DNA from: Limnohabitans sp. Rim11
GTDB lineage: Bacteria; Pseudomonadota; Gammaproteobacteria; Burkholderiales; Burkholderiaceae_C
Direction: 5' to 3'
Length of the DNA stretch: 64,000 bases
NCBI RefSeq assembly: GCF_001269365.1
Contig: NZ_CXOM01000001.1
Coordinates: 744,090-808,089, forward strand
Part shown: positions 26,720-35,820 of the stretch, piece by piece
How the letters are laid out: every line of letters begins with the position of its first letter
Position numbering within the stretch: the stretch's first letter is position 1
Made by a program: the position numbers and the translations under genes
Notes under the pieces: model-generated
Database searches by the model: none
Told to the model about the DNA's origin: nothing
What the model saw: the letters and a program-made list of their open reading frames with translations, nothing else

Positions 26720-27616
26720 ATGTCTCAATCAACGTCCTCTGAATCAGTTGTTCAAACTTATTTGGACATACCGTCGCTATCCAAATTGACATTGCCAGCC
26801 AAGTCATGCGATGCCCACGTGCATGTGTTTGGGCCTCGGGCAAGGTTTCCTTTTTCTCCCACCCGGAAAATCACGCCAGCCGATGCGTCCAAGGAGAAGC
26901 TATTTGCGCTGCATCAACGTTTGGGTATTGAGCGTTGCATCATTGTTCAGTCGATTGTTCATGGCAATGACAACTCAGTGGTGGAAGATGCCATCGATGC
27001 TGGCGGCGGCAATTACTTGGGCGTAGCCTTGGTAGACGTTGATGTGTCAGATGCAGAACTCAAACGCCTGGCCGCCAGAGGCTTCAGAGCTTTGCGATTT
27101 CACTTCATGAAGCATATCTCAGGGGGCTATGACGTCAATGATGTTCTCAAGCTGACCCCAAGGATGGCAGATGTCGGCATGCACCTGCAGGTTCACTTTG
27201 AAAGTGAATTGGTGCATAGCGTAGGGGCCGCATTGTTGAAGAGTTCGGTGCCCGTGGTCATTGATCACATGGGCCGTGTCGATGCGACTTTGGGTGAAAA
27301 CCACGCCGATTTTCAAGCTTTGATGAAAATGCTAGACAAAGAAAATGTGCGCGTCAAAGTGAGTGGCATTGACCGCATAGATTCGTCATCTCACGCGGGA
27401 AGCGGCTACCCCATGGGTACGCCTTTGGCCGCTCGCTTGGTGGCCAATTTTCCTATGCAATGTGTTTGGGGATTGGATTGGCCACATCCTAATCACACGC
27501 ACATACCTGATGATGGCGAATTGGTTGATGCACTTTCAAAAATTGCACCAAGCGAACAAGCCCTGCATCAATTGTTGGTGATCAATCCGCAAGTACTCTA
27601 TCGGTTTGATACTTAA
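26720..27616 (+). CDS. 2-pyrone-4,6-dicarboxylate hydrolase-like amidohydrolase
   Basis: 298-residue amidohydrolase-family 2 protein of the LigI type (lactone hydrolysis in protocatechuate 4,5-cleavage). LPAKSCDAHVHVFGPRARFP gives the His33/His35 pair, RKITPADASKEKLFALHQRLG and IVQSIVHGNDNSVVEDAI are LigI blocks, VVIDHMGRVD and GLDWPHPNHTH hold the later His and catalytic Asp. LigI itself opens PDC to oxalomesaconate. Nine bases after pcaJ, last gene of the operon. Other lactones are possible, since the PDC-forming enzymes (LigAB, LigC) are not nearby. Confidence 0.78.
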   Translation: MSQSTSSESVVQTYLDIPSLSKLTLPAKSCDAHVHVFGPRARFPFSPTRKITPADASKEKLFALHQRLGIERCIIVQSIVHGNDNSVVEDAIDAGGGNYLGVALVDVDVSDAELKRLAARGFRALRFHFMKHISGGYDVNDVLKLTPRMADVGMHLQVHFESELVHSVGAALLKSSVPVVIDHMGRVDATLGENHADFQALMKMLDKENVRVKVSGIDRIDSSSHAGSGYPMGTPLAARLVANFPMQCVWGLDWPHPNHTHIPDDGELVDALSKIAPSEQALHQLLVINPQVLYRFDT

Positions 27617-27639
27617 GCCAACTAAATACTTCACTGAAA

Positions 27640-27663
27640 TGCCTCATTGAACTGCCTCATTGA
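27640..27663 (+). repeat. Tandem TGCCTCATTGA repeat in a convergent intergenic gap
   Basis: The 11-mer TGCCTCATTGA occurs at 27640-27650 and 27653-27663 (13-bp period) between the LigI-like gene (+) and the lyase gene (-). Too short to assign a role; it may be part of a terminator region. Confidence 0.4.
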
Positions 27664-27686
27664 TGATGCAGTCCTCCCTGCCAGTT

Positions 27687-28556
27687 TCAATAACTGTATT
27701 TTTTCTCAAGACTGTCAAAGTAGGGCTTGTTCACCATGCGCTGTCGCTCTAGAAACGGCACCACCACAGAGGGGTCTTCATCCAAGCGGCCATTTTGCTT
27801 GAGTTGACCTAAAGATTTCTGCATTCCCAAGGCAGCACCTTGCAATGCTGCATTGGCGTAGAGCACCACACCAAAACCCAGTTCAGCCAATTCGGCCTGA
27901 TCGAGCGCTGGCGTTTTGCCGCCAATCACAATGTTAATGAGCTGTGGTCTCTCTAGTAGCTTGGTCAGAGCGCGCACCTCTTCCATGCTTTCAGTGGCTT
28001 CTACAAACAAAATATCAGCACCTGCTTCCGTAAATTGGATGGCGCGCTCAATGGCTGCTTCAAAACCATACTTGGCGCGCGCATCGGTTCGGGCAATGAT
28101 CTGAAAATTTTGATCTTGCCTGGCATCCACGGCGGCCTTGATTTTGGAAATCATTTCTTCTACTGGGGCTACGTCTTTGCCTGAAAAGTGACCACAACGT
28201 TTAGGGAAAGTTTGATCTTCAATTTGAACGGCATCCGCACCAGCTCGCTCTAATGCGCGCACAGTTTGCCGAACATTCAGTGCATTACCGAATCCGGTAT
28301 CAATGTCCACAATCAATGGAATTTCTACCGCATCCCGAATGGCACAAGTGTGTTCTACCACATCGCGCAAACTGATGAATGCCAGGTCGGGTAGGCCGTA
28401 ATACATGTTGGTGAGACCTGCACCGCTCAGGTACACCGCTTCAAACCCGAGGTCTGCAATGGTGCGCGCACTCATTGCGTTGAAGGCGCCTGGAACCAAC
28501 AAGCCATTGCGCTGATTGACGCGATCACGAAGAATGGCTTTGGAATTTTTGCTCAT
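27687..28556 (-). CDS. PEP mutase/isocitrate lyase family enzyme (2-methylisocitrate lyase-like)
   Basis: 289-residue TIM-barrel enzyme that should split or rearrange a 2-hydroxy-dicarboxylate or related acid. VPGAFNAMSARTIADLGF, YLSGAGLTNMYYGLPD, VDIDTGFGNALNV (Mg-binding Asp84/Asp86), QIEDQTFPKRCGHF with Glu113 and the lyase loop Cys121 in KRCGH. KRCGH is shared with methylisocitrate and dimethylmalate lyases and points to C-C lyase rather than phosphonomutase activity. Last gene of the island that starts at 41113. The product would be pyruvate, glyoxylate or oxaloacetate plus a second acid. Confidence 0.8.
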   Translation of the reverse strand: MSKNSKAILRDRVNQRNGLLVPGAFNAMSARTIADLGFEAVYLSGAGLTNMYYGLPDLAFISLRDVVEHTCAIRDAVEIPLIVDIDTGFGNALNVRQTVRALERAGADAVQIEDQTFPKRCGHFSGKDVAPVEEMISKIKAAVDARQDQNFQIIARTDARAKYGFEAAIERAIQFTEAGADILFVEATESMEEVRALTKLLERPQLINIVIGGKTPALDQAELAELGFGVVLYANAALQGAALGMQKSLGQLKQNGRLDEDPSVVVPFLERQRMVNKPYFDSLEKKYSY

Positions 28557-28594
28557 GCTGATCTCAATGTAAAAATTTTCAGGGTGATGTCAAT

Positions 28595-29212
28595 TTATGT
28601 TTCAGGACGGATCATTTCAAATGGACTGCCCAGTTCGAAATAATCGCCTTTGTACCCAGCTCGCAAGACAGGTTGTGCGGCTTGGAGGTTGAAGCGTCCA
28701 TCTTCCATGAATTCATGTCGAATATGAACCCCCACGACTTGCCCAATGGCTATCCAATTGTGAATCGCTTGGCCTTCAAGGTCATTCAAGCGCAAAATTT
28801 GGAGGAGCTTGCATTCAAAGGAAGCGGGAGACTCCCCTACGCGTGGCGCTTTGACATGACGGCCCGGCACTTGTGTCAGTCCTGCCATTTCAAACTCATT
28901 CACTTCAGGGGGCACTGGCGCTGAACTTTTATTCATGGCTTGCGCCAGTTGGCGACTCGTGAGGTTCCAAGTGAATTCGCCTGTTTCTTCAATGTTCCGA
29001 ATGCTGTCTTTGTAGCCGTCGCTTGAAAACGCAATGACTTTGGGTTTGTCGGAGAAGCCGCCAAAGAAACTATAGGGCGCCAAGTTGGCTTGGCCCTTTG
29101 AATTCAAACTGCCAATCCAACCAATGACACGGGGCGCCAAAATGGCTTTAAAGGGATCATGCGGTAGGCCATGACCTTTTAGGGGATCGTAAAAATAAGT
29201 ATCGGTGTTCAT
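28595..29212 (-). CDS. Flavin reductase-like FMN-binding split-barrel protein
   Basis: 205-residue protein from the ATG at 29212 (an in-frame TTG lies three codons earlier; neither has a strong RBS). The split-barrel pattern is PFKAILAPRVIGWIGSLNSKGQANLAPYSFF, followed by SSDGYKDSIRNIEETGEFTWNL and the C-terminal IGQVVGVHIRHEFMEDGRF. Members bind FMN and either reduce it or act as flavin chaperones; no oxygenase partner is present. It sits between a MmgE/PrpD gene and the lyase gene in the minus-strand island and may serve the TcuA-like flavoprotein or detoxify an intermediate. Confidence 0.8.
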   Translation of the reverse strand: MNTDTYFYDPLKGHGLPHDPFKAILAPRVIGWIGSLNSKGQANLAPYSFFGGFSDKPKVIAFSSDGYKDSIRNIEETGEFTWNLTSRQLAQAMNKSSAPVPPEVNEFEMAGLTQVPGRHVKAPRVGESPASFECKLLQILRLNDLEGQAIHNWIAIGQVVGVHIRHEFMEDGRFNLQAAQPVLRAGYKGDYFELGSPFEMIRPET

Positions 29213-29235
29213 TGGCAGCAAAGGATGTAAATCAA

Positions 29236-30609
29236 TTAGCGGGAAACAAGTAACTCACTGAGCTTTGCGACAGGTAAGTCATTAGCGCCCTGCAATATGA
29301 GATCAATGACTGCATTTTGTGTTTGCGTTTTAAATCTGGCGGAGGTGTTGGATTTGAACTTGGTTTCTATCTCTGCCACTGAAGCCGGTCGGTCTGCGCT
29401 GCCCTTGACTTGGTCAATGCGTATGATCGAAGCATTTCCACTTGTGTGATGAACTTCAATTTCTGCTTGAAACTTGTTGGGAAAGTCTGCGTCCAACATA
29501 GGCGTCCAACTGATCTTTTGTGCAAATGCAACAGCCTCAGCATTGACCGTGTCTGAAAGGAAGTGCTGAGCAGTAATGGGAATATCCAGAAATACCAATG
29601 CCATGCAATAGGGCAGGCTGTATTTGGCTTCGTTCAGAATGGTGGGCGTTTGTTTGCGACGCCAAGGTTCGCAAATGATGGCAGCGGCACCTTGCGGTAC
29701 TTTGCATTCAATCGACTGGATATTTTGAAGCGATGAGTTTTGCAACTTGAGTTGCTGCACAGCTTCTAAAAATGGATGGATGTAATGACAGCAAGGAAAT
29801 AGTTTGAATGCGGCTTCGCGCAGTGTCCATGCTTGCCCCAAGCTATTGAGTTCTTGGCCTAAGGCTGAAGCAGCATCGGCATGGTCGGTGTACGTGTTGT
29901 ACAAACCAAACCGACCTTCGTAAACTGTCGATGGGCCCGTCATTCCTGCAATGGCCAATGTGGCGGCCATACTGCCAGAGTGCGCGGCCCACCCTGGATG
30001 CATGGCCTTCACGGTGGCACCTTCGCTTAAAAATTCAAAAATACCCGATGCTTGGCTTCCGGCAATGCCCTGTGCCGAAACCAGTTGATTGCGCGATGCG
30101 CCCGCAGCAAGCCCACTCAAAAGTGCAGAGACCAAACCCCCACCCACGGACGTGACTTGAAAGCCTCGACGTTGAAATGCGCCTGGCGCTGCCAAACCCA
30201 CACGAATCAAAACTTCCCACCCAATGGTGATCAAACGCGTGAGTTCGCCCAAGCTGAGTTGGTTTTGCTCGGCTGCGGCCAAGGCAGCAGGCACGATGAC
30301 TGCGCTGCCATGCACGATGGAGGCCATGTGCGTGTCATCGTACTCAAGCGCATGAATAAAGCTGCCATTGAGGAGGGCTGCATTGGCGCTGTGTGTTGAG
30401 ACGCTGTGGCCTAACACGGTACATAGACCTTGCGCCTGATTCTTTAAAAGACTGTGCGCCATTTGTTGCTGCACCAAACCACCCGATGCAGCAATACCAA
30501 CACCCAATGCATCCAAAGTGTGAAGTCGTGCTAACGAAGACACATCGGACGGAATGTCGCTTTGACTTAGGGCGAGCGCAAAGTCAACCATCCGCTCGCT
30601 GTGCGTCAT
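29236..30609 (-). CDS. MmgE/PrpD family protein (first of two in the island)
   Basis: 457-residue protein of the family that includes 2-methylcitrate dehydratase, cis-aconitate decarboxylase and iminodisuccinate epimerase. The helical domain starts MVDFALALSQSDIPSDV and includes LHTLDALGVGIAASGG; LNGSFIHALEYDDTHMASIVHGSAVIVPAALAAAE carries the conserved Asp-Asp-Thr-His motif of the active site, and KLFPCCHYIHPFLEAVQQL the K-x-C-H segment. Starts inside the stop of the upstream flavoprotein gene (4-bp overlap), so the pair is coupled. Hydration/dehydration of a carboxylate is the likeliest role. Confidence 0.85.
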   Translation of the reverse strand: MTHSERMVDFALALSQSDIPSDVSSLARLHTLDALGVGIAASGGLVQQQMAHSLLKNQAQGLCTVLGHSVSTHSANAALLNGSFIHALEYDDTHMASIVHGSAVIVPAALAAAEQNQLSLGELTRLITIGWEVLIRVGLAAPGAFQRRGFQVTSVGGGLVSALLSGLAAGASRNQLVSAQGIAGSQASGIFEFLSEGATVKAMHPGWAAHSGSMAATLAIAGMTGPSTVYEGRFGLYNTYTDHADAASALGQELNSLGQAWTLREAAFKLFPCCHYIHPFLEAVQQLKLQNSSLQNIQSIECKVPQGAAAIICEPWRRKQTPTILNEAKYSLPYCMALVFLDIPITAQHFLSDTVNAEAVAFAQKISWTPMLDADFPNKFQAEIEVHHTSGNASIIRIDQVKGSADRPASVAEIETKFKSNTSARFKTQTQNAVIDLILQGANDLPVAKLSELLVSR

Positions 30610-32018
30610 GACTGATGGCCTTTGAGTTGAGCGCTGTCTTTGAGTACTTGTGTGGCATCTTTGCCACTGATGTAACCCAAACCGATCGCTGTCAGAAGTC
30701 CGTTGCCCGAGGCATAGCCCATGGCACCCGTTTGACCGCTGATGCCGCCAGCAGCACCGCCACCAGCATACAAGTTAGGGATGGGCGTGCCGTCTTTTTT
30801 CAAGACGCGACCACGGGTGTCGATGGCCAAGCCCCCTTGCGTGTGAAACAAGCCTGGTGTAACGCGACAAATCCAGAGATTCGACTGGAGTGGGGCCAAG
30901 GCAAATTTGCTGCGACCAAAGCTGTCGGTCTGTTTGCCTTGCGCAGCCTCGTTGTAAGCATGAAGCGTTTGCGCCAAGCTTTCTGCAGGGAGCTTGAACA
31001 GCGCGGCCAACGCTTCAATATTGTCAGCTGACTTGATGCCACCTAAATTGACCAATTCTCGAAACTCTTCTTCTTTGTCTGCAATGGCTTTGATGCGATC
31101 GTCAAAAATAGCAAAGACTTCGGTTTGCTGTCCCAGCACCATGCGTGCATAGCCAGAGTACCCGATGTCTTCATTGCCAAAACGCTCACCCCGTGAATTG
31201 ACCAAAATGCCACCTTTTTCCAGTGTGGTCCAAGAAAGCAATGAGCCGTGGGGGTACGCTACTGCGGCATAGCCTTGATAAGCACCCATGTTGGCAAGAC
31301 CTGCGCCTAATTCGCGGCCCCATTGAACCGCTTCGCCTTGGCTTCCTAAGGCACCAAAATATTCAGCACCGGCAATTTCAGGACAAAATTCTTTGACCAA
31401 ATCGCGATTGGCTGCGAAGCCATTGCAAGCCAAGATCACTTTGCCCGCTTTGATGCGTGTGGTCTCAACGCCCTTGCCGCCAATCACAGCGCCAATGACT
31501 TCGCCTTGCGCAGAGGTGATCAACGATTGAACCGGATTGCCAACTGCCAGCGGGATGTCGCGCTTTTCAACGCCAGCCAGCAAGTCGTCCATCAAGTCTT
31601 GTCCGCGCCGAGAGGCTGGCGCATGCAAACGTGGCACTGTGTGTCCCACATGGCAATAATCCGTAATCAGGCTCATGCGCGCAGGAACGCTGTCTACCAA
31701 CCATTCACAAAGCTCAGCTGAAATGCGCGACAGTTTGTCGCTGACATCGCTCAGTTCATGGCGACCCGCGATGCGTTCAAGATCAGCGATCAGCACTTCA
31801 GGTGAGTCAACAATGTTGGCGGCTTTTTGGAATCGACTGCCAGCACCCGGAATCGAGCCGGTGCTCAGCGCTGTATTGCCGCCAGGTTGATCTCGTTTTT
31901 CGACGATGGCCACGTTGGCCCCGTCGTCATGCGCGGCAATGGCGGCACTCAAGCCGCAGCCACCCGCGCCGATGATCAAAACATCTACTTCCATATCTGG
32001 GTTGTCAAGCACAGTCAT
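30606..32018 (-). CDS. TcuA/fumarate reductase-like FAD-dependent dehydrogenase
   Basis: 470-residue soluble flavoprotein of the fumarate reductase/succinate dehydrogenase family. FAD motif GAGGCG at 17-22 (DVLIIGAGGCGLSAAIAA), VEKRDQPGGNTALSTGSIPGAGS, a capping domain, TPGLFHTQGGLAIDTRGRVL and the C-terminal NLYAGGGAAGGISGQTGAMGYASGNGLLTA. The last segment matches tricarballylate dehydrogenase-like proteins better than KstD. It probably introduces a C=C alpha-beta to a carboxylate, with electrons to quinone or another flavin. Flanked by MmgE/PrpD genes on both sides, suggesting dehydrogenate-then-hydrate chemistry. Confidence 0.82.
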   Translation of the reverse strand: MTVLDNPDMEVDVLIIGAGGCGLSAAIAAHDDGANVAIVEKRDQPGGNTALSTGSIPGAGSRFQKAANIVDSPEVLIADLERIAGRHELSDVSDKLSRISAELCEWLVDSVPARMSLITDYCHVGHTVPRLHAPASRRGQDLMDDLLAGVEKRDIPLAVGNPVQSLITSAQGEVIGAVIGGKGVETTRIKAGKVILACNGFAANRDLVKEFCPEIAGAEYFGALGSQGEAVQWGRELGAGLANMGAYQGYAAVAYPHGSLLSWTTLEKGGILVNSRGERFGNEDIGYSGYARMVLGQQTEVFAIFDDRIKAIADKEEEFRELVNLGGIKSADNIEALAALFKLPAESLAQTLHAYNEAAQGKQTDSFGRSKFALAPLQSNLWICRVTPGLFHTQGGLAIDTRGRVLKKDGTPIPNLYAGGGAAGGISGQTGAMGYASGNGLLTAIGLGYISGKDATQVLKDSAQLKGHQS

Positions 32019-32027
32019 TGCAATCTT

Positions 32028-33446
32028 TCAAGCGGCTGAATTAGGACGGGGTTGGAACATCTGATCGACCACAGCATGCCAAGACGTTGACCAAGCGCTG
32101 TTGTGGCTGTTTTGGGTGCACAGTGAGTGAAGCGCTTGCATCGCTTGCGTTAAGCCAGGAGCAGGGCGCTGGGACAGTGCTTCAATTTTTTGCCACAACT
32201 CATCGTCAGTGAAAGGACGATCTGGGCCGCCTCGTGCACTTAAACAATTGGCGCTGTAGCGCTGACCCTCTGAGGTGACCAGTGTGATAAACGCGGGCCT
32301 GTCGTAGGGCCAGGGTAATTCTTCTTCAACCAAACGCATGGCTACCTTTTGACGCATATTGGCGACACGTTCATCTTGCATAGATTGGGTGCTGAAGGCT
32401 TCAGCACCGCCATGACCATAAACAAGCGAGGCGGCAAGTGCGTGCGGCATGGAGAATTTGGCGCCCAAGGTGGTGACCGGTTGCGTATCAGTCAGTGTCA
32501 TGCCAAGGCGATGCGTTTGAAGTTCAATTTGACTGACGCCTTGACCGCCTTGAAGTTCAGGGTGTTGGTCCAAAATTTCGCGCATGGCTTCAATGGACGA
32601 GTGCGCGTATTGGCAGCAAGCATTGATTTTGTGATAACCCGAACTCACAGCCCAATCAGTGCCCAAGTCTTTGGTGAGTTCGTCAATGTGCGCTTCACTG
32701 TGCAATGTTTCGTGATACACATCGTGAGGCGTTGCAGGCAAGCTGGTGACCCCTGCTTGGGCCCAATCAATGGCCTGAAGACCATTGAAAATGCCAGCAG
32801 CTGCCCAAGCATTGCGAATCAACGAACCCCTGATCGCTTGGTTATAAGGGCCTACAACACCTAGCGTACTGGCATTGCAAATGGCATCTTGCATTTGCGC
32901 TGCAGGCAGTCGGCGCAAGAAGCCCACAGCAGCGGCCGCACCCACAGCATTGAACAGTGCGTGTGGGTGAATGGTCAGTGCGCTGAATTTCCAAGTACGG
33001 GCAAACCGGGCAGTCACTTCATAAGACAAAGTGCTGGCCCGCAAAACTTCGCTGATTGCAATTTTTTCAGATTCGGCAATGGCCAGCAAAATAGGCAAGG
33101 TGTAGAGACCAGCGTGACAAACTGCTTTGCGATAACCTTCGTCGAGCTCATTCCAACTGGCGGCCAGCGCGTTGGCCAATGCCGCTTGCAAGGGTGCTAA
33201 TTTGGCGCGATCCGTGCGAATGACACTGGCTTCACCCACAGGGCCACGGGAAATTTGCATGGCCTGAGAGGCCATCACTTGGGGTTCTGTTTCAGCAGAA
33301 AGCATGGCCGCCAAATCGTCACCAATGATCATGACGGTTTGTTGTCGGACTTCAGTTGGAATGTTGTCCAGCTCTTGCTGGGTTGCCCATTCAATGAGTT
33401 TTTGTACGCCGAGTCCGGCTGCGTCACGCAATGTAGGCTGTGTCAT
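32028..33446 (-). CDS. MmgE/PrpD family protein (second of two in the island)
   Basis: 472-residue protein from the ATG at 33446 (MTQPTLRDAAGLGVQ); a longer frame would overlap livF and has no family match. It has the usual two-domain layout: VMIIGDDLAAMLSAETEP, LANALAASWNELDEGYRKAVCHAGLYTLPILLA with the Glu-Leu-Asp-Glu-Gly segment that replaces the DDTH motif of classical members, ALFNAVGAAAAVGFLRRLP and SSGYHKINACCQYAHSSIEAM. Divergent from the 29236 paralogue, so probably a different step or substrate. Follows livF by four bases. Confidence 0.82.
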   Translation of the reverse strand: MTQPTLRDAAGLGVQKLIEWATQQELDNIPTEVRQQTVMIIGDDLAAMLSAETEPQVMASQAMQISRGPVGEASVIRTDRAKLAPLQAALANALAASWNELDEGYRKAVCHAGLYTLPILLAIAESEKIAISEVLRASTLSYEVTARFARTWKFSALTIHPHALFNAVGAAAAVGFLRRLPAAQMQDAICNASTLGVVGPYNQAIRGSLIRNAWAAAGIFNGLQAIDWAQAGVTSLPATPHDVYHETLHSEAHIDELTKDLGTDWAVSSGYHKINACCQYAHSSIEAMREILDQHPELQGGQGVSQIELQTHRLGMTLTDTQPVTTLGAKFSMPHALAASLVYGHGGAEAFSTQSMQDERVANMRQKVAMRLVEEELPWPYDRPAFITLVTSEGQRYSANCLSARGGPDRPFTDDELWQKIEALSQRPAPGLTQAMQALHSLCTQNSHNSAWSTSWHAVVDQMFQPRPNSAA

Positions 33447-33450
33447 ATTT

Positions 33451-34134
33451 TTAAAACAAATGCCAGAGGCTTTTTTCTTCCAGCAATTGCTTGCTGGCGC
33501 CATCAAAAATAACTCGCCCTGATTTGAGAACAACGGCGCGATTAACTTGCTTCAAAGTGGCTTGAACATTCTGCTCAACAATGAGGACAGTGGTGCCTTC
33601 CTTTTCATTGATGTCGCGGATGGATGTAAGCACATCTTTCACAATGATGGGGGCTAAACCTGTGGTGGGCTCGTCCAAAAGCAAGAGACGCGGGCGAGTC
33701 ATGAGTGACATGCCCAAGGCCAGCATTTGTTGCTGACCTCCACTCAATGAACCCGCCACTTGTGTCTTTCGTTCTTTCAGAATGGGGAAAATTTCGCAAA
33801 CTGTTTGCGCATAGGCGGGGTCGTGCAGAAGGCCCGCAATCCGAAGGTTTTGCTCGACTGATAGTTCTCTAAAAACGTTGTGTCCTTGCGGCACAAAACC
33901 AATGCCCTGACGCACATTCAAATGAACCTGGCCAGCCACAATTTTTTGATTTTGATATTGAATTTGACCTTCAATTTGCGCGAGGTCGCCCACCAGGGAC
34001 TTGAGCAAGGTGGTCTTGCCAGCGCCATTGTGACCAAAAATACCAACACGTTCTCCGTCCTGAATACTCAGTGACAAATCATGCAGGACTTGGAGTTTTC
34101 CATAATAAGCGTTGACGTGATCGACTTGAAGCAC
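33451..34134 (-). CDS. livF: Branched-chain amino acid-type ABC transporter ATPase LivF (system 1)
   Basis: 227-residue ATPase. Walker A GHNGAGKTT at 34-42, signature LSGGQQQMLALGMSL, Walker B RLLLLDEPTTGLAP, H-loop IVEQNVQATL. LivF-type: VPQGHNVFRELSVEQNL carries the family Pro-Gln-Gly Q-loop. It is the last transporter gene of the island and is followed immediately by the second MmgE/PrpD gene. Liv-family importers also carry aromatic acids, urea, amides and dicarboxylates; the enzymes around suggest a cyclic amide/imide or a di/tricarboxylate here. Confidence 0.9.
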   Translation of the reverse strand: MLQVDHVNAYYGKLQVLHDLSLSIQDGERVGIFGHNGAGKTTLLKSLVGDLAQIEGQIQYQNQKIVAGQVHLNVRQGIGFVPQGHNVFRELSVEQNLRIAGLLHDPAYAQTVCEIFPILKERKTQVAGSLSGGQQQMLALGMSLMTRPRLLLLDEPTTGLAPIIVKDVLTSIRDINEKEGTTVLIVEQNVQATLKQVNRAVVLKSGRVIFDGASKQLLEEKSLWHLF

Positions 34135-34163
34135 TTGGGCCTCTCCTTCTGGTTGATCGTCGC

Positions 34164-34922
34164 TTACGCGCCGAAATACAAATCTGCCAAAGTTTGACTG
34201 GCTAACAGTGAATCAACACTGCCGCGCTCAAGAATTTTGCCGCTGGCCATGAATACAGCTGTGTTGCACAGGTCCTTGATGAAGGACACGTTGTGTTCCA
34301 CCACACACACAGCCCGACCAGAGGCAGCCTCTTCTCGAACGATGCTTTTCATGGTTTCGTAGGCATTGCCCTCAACGCCCGCCATGGGCTCGTCCAGCAA
34401 GAGACACTCACCGTCGTTCATCAAAGCGCGGGCTAAGCCCACCAATTTTTGTTGACCAAATGTGATGTCGTTCACACTGCTGTCTGCAATGGCCTGCAGG
34501 TTCATGCGTTTCAAAATGCCCATGGCACGCTCATGCATGGCGACGTTGGCTGCTGCTGTCTGTTTGGGCCTGAACAGTATGTTGCTGATTTTTTCACCGG
34601 GATAATCGCGCGGTGCCACCAACATGTTGTCTAAAACACTCATGCTGGCAAACAAGCGCATGTGTTGCCAGGTTCGTGCCACACCTAAGCGTGCACGTTG
34701 GTGCAGGTTCAAGCCATCCAATGACTGGCCAGACACAGAAATACTGCCAGAGTCTGCAGGGTAGACGCCTGAAATTAAATTGAACAAAGATGTTTTGCCA
34801 GCGCCATTGGGTCCAATCAAACCCAGAATTTCGCCGCGTTGAATGTCAATGGAAATATGATCGGCTACGACAATGCCGCCAAAGCTTTTGCAAACATCTT
34901 TGAGTGAAATCAAGGCACTCAT
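34164..34922 (-). CDS. livG: ABC transporter ATPase LivG (system 1)
   Basis: 252-residue ATPase from the ATG at 34922, which lies two bases before the livM stop is complete (overlap); an open extension to 34961 inside livM is not used. Walker A GPNGAGKTS at 38-46, ITFGQQKLVGLARAL in place of LSGGQ as is normal for LivG, Walker B CLLLDEPMAGV, H-loop VVEHNVSFI. Forms the ATPase pair with LivF. Confidence 0.9.
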   Translation of the reverse strand: MSALISLKDVCKSFGGIVVADHISIDIQRGEILGLIGPNGAGKTSLFNLISGVYPADSGSISVSGQSLDGLNLHQRARLGVARTWQHMRLFASMSVLDNMLVAPRDYPGEKISNILFRPKQTAAANVAMHERAMGILKRMNLQAIADSSVNDITFGQQKLVGLARALMNDGECLLLDEPMAGVEGNAYETMKSIVREEAASGRAVCVVEHNVSFIKDLCNTAVFMASGKILERGSVDSLLASQTLADLYFGA

Positions 34923-34923
34923 A

Positions 34924-35796
34924 TCACGCCTCCTTTGCAGATTGGCGTTGGCTGGGGGCAATCAAACCTTGAGGCCGCCAGAACAAAAAGACAATCACCA
35001 GCGATGTGTAGATAACGCCCTGGAGCGGGGCCATCACACTGGGCGGTAAATTCAAAAAGCTAATGGCTTGCGGTAATAAAAGTAACAAAATCGAACCCAC
35101 AACCGGGCCCAGTTGCGAGCCCATACCGCCCACCACTACCATGGTCAGCAACATGGCTGATTGCAAAATTTCAAATTGATCAGGGCTGATGTATTGGTAG
35201 TAGTAGGCATAAATGCCACCCGCAATGCCCGCAAAGCCAGAGCCAATGGCAAACAAACTGAGCTTGATCATCATGGCGTTGCGGCCAAGCGCGGAGAAAG
35301 CCAGTTCGTCATCGCGCATCGCGGCAATGACACGGCCATAGGGCCCATTGAGAAGCCACCGAATAGCCAAAACGACCACTGCGGCAATGGCACAAGAAAC
35401 AAGTGCAAATAAGGTACTGCGTGAGGAACCCTCAACGATATTGGGAATATTGCCCAAACCGCTTGCACCGCCCGTGACGCTCAAGTGTTTGATGACTTCA
35501 AGCAGGCCCAACTGAAAGCCGATGCTGGTGATCATCAAGTAGTCACCCGATATTCGCAGCGATGGCAGGGAAAGCATCATGGAGGACAAGAAGGCAACGC
35601 CACCACCGGCCAGAACAGCCAGCACAGGATGCATTTGAAAATGAATGGCCAGCAGGCCCGTGGTGTAAGCACCCAATGCAAAGAAGATGGGGTGTGCAAT
35701 GCTCACCAAACCGCCAAAGCCAATGATGAGGTTGAAACTGGAACTCAGGGTAATGTAGATGCCTACCAAAACCGCCAGAGAGATGAAATACTCCAT
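34924..35796 (-). CDS. livM: ABC transporter permease LivM (system 1)
   Basis: 290-residue multi-spanning inner-membrane protein. Family blocks: LIIGFGGLVSIAHPIFFALGAYTTGLLA, SLPSLRISGDYLMITSIGFQLGLLEVIKH, the coupling-loop segment GRVIAAMRDDELAFSALGRN, and MVVVGGMGSQLGPVVGSILLLLLP. Overlaps livG at its 3' end and follows livH by 24 bases. With LivH it forms the channel. Confidence 0.88.
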   Translation of the reverse strand: MEYFISLAVLVGIYITLSSSFNLIIGFGGLVSIAHPIFFALGAYTTGLLAIHFQMHPVLAVLAGGGVAFLSSMMLSLPSLRISGDYLMITSIGFQLGLLEVIKHLSVTGGASGLGNIPNIVEGSSRSTLFALVSCAIAAVVVLAIRWLLNGPYGRVIAAMRDDELAFSALGRNAMMIKLSLFAIGSGFAGIAGGIYAYYYQYISPDQFEILQSAMLLTMVVVGGMGSQLGPVVGSILLLLLPQAISFLNLPPSVMAPLQGVIYTSLVIVFLFWRPQGLIAPSQRQSAKEA

Positions 35797-35820
35797 GTTC
35801 AGATACCTTTAATGAGCGGC

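Noticed and set aside
34923..34961. Upstream extension of livG (system 1)
   Set aside because: The extra 13 residues lie in livM and are not like LivG N-termini; the ATG at 34922 is the normal coupled start.
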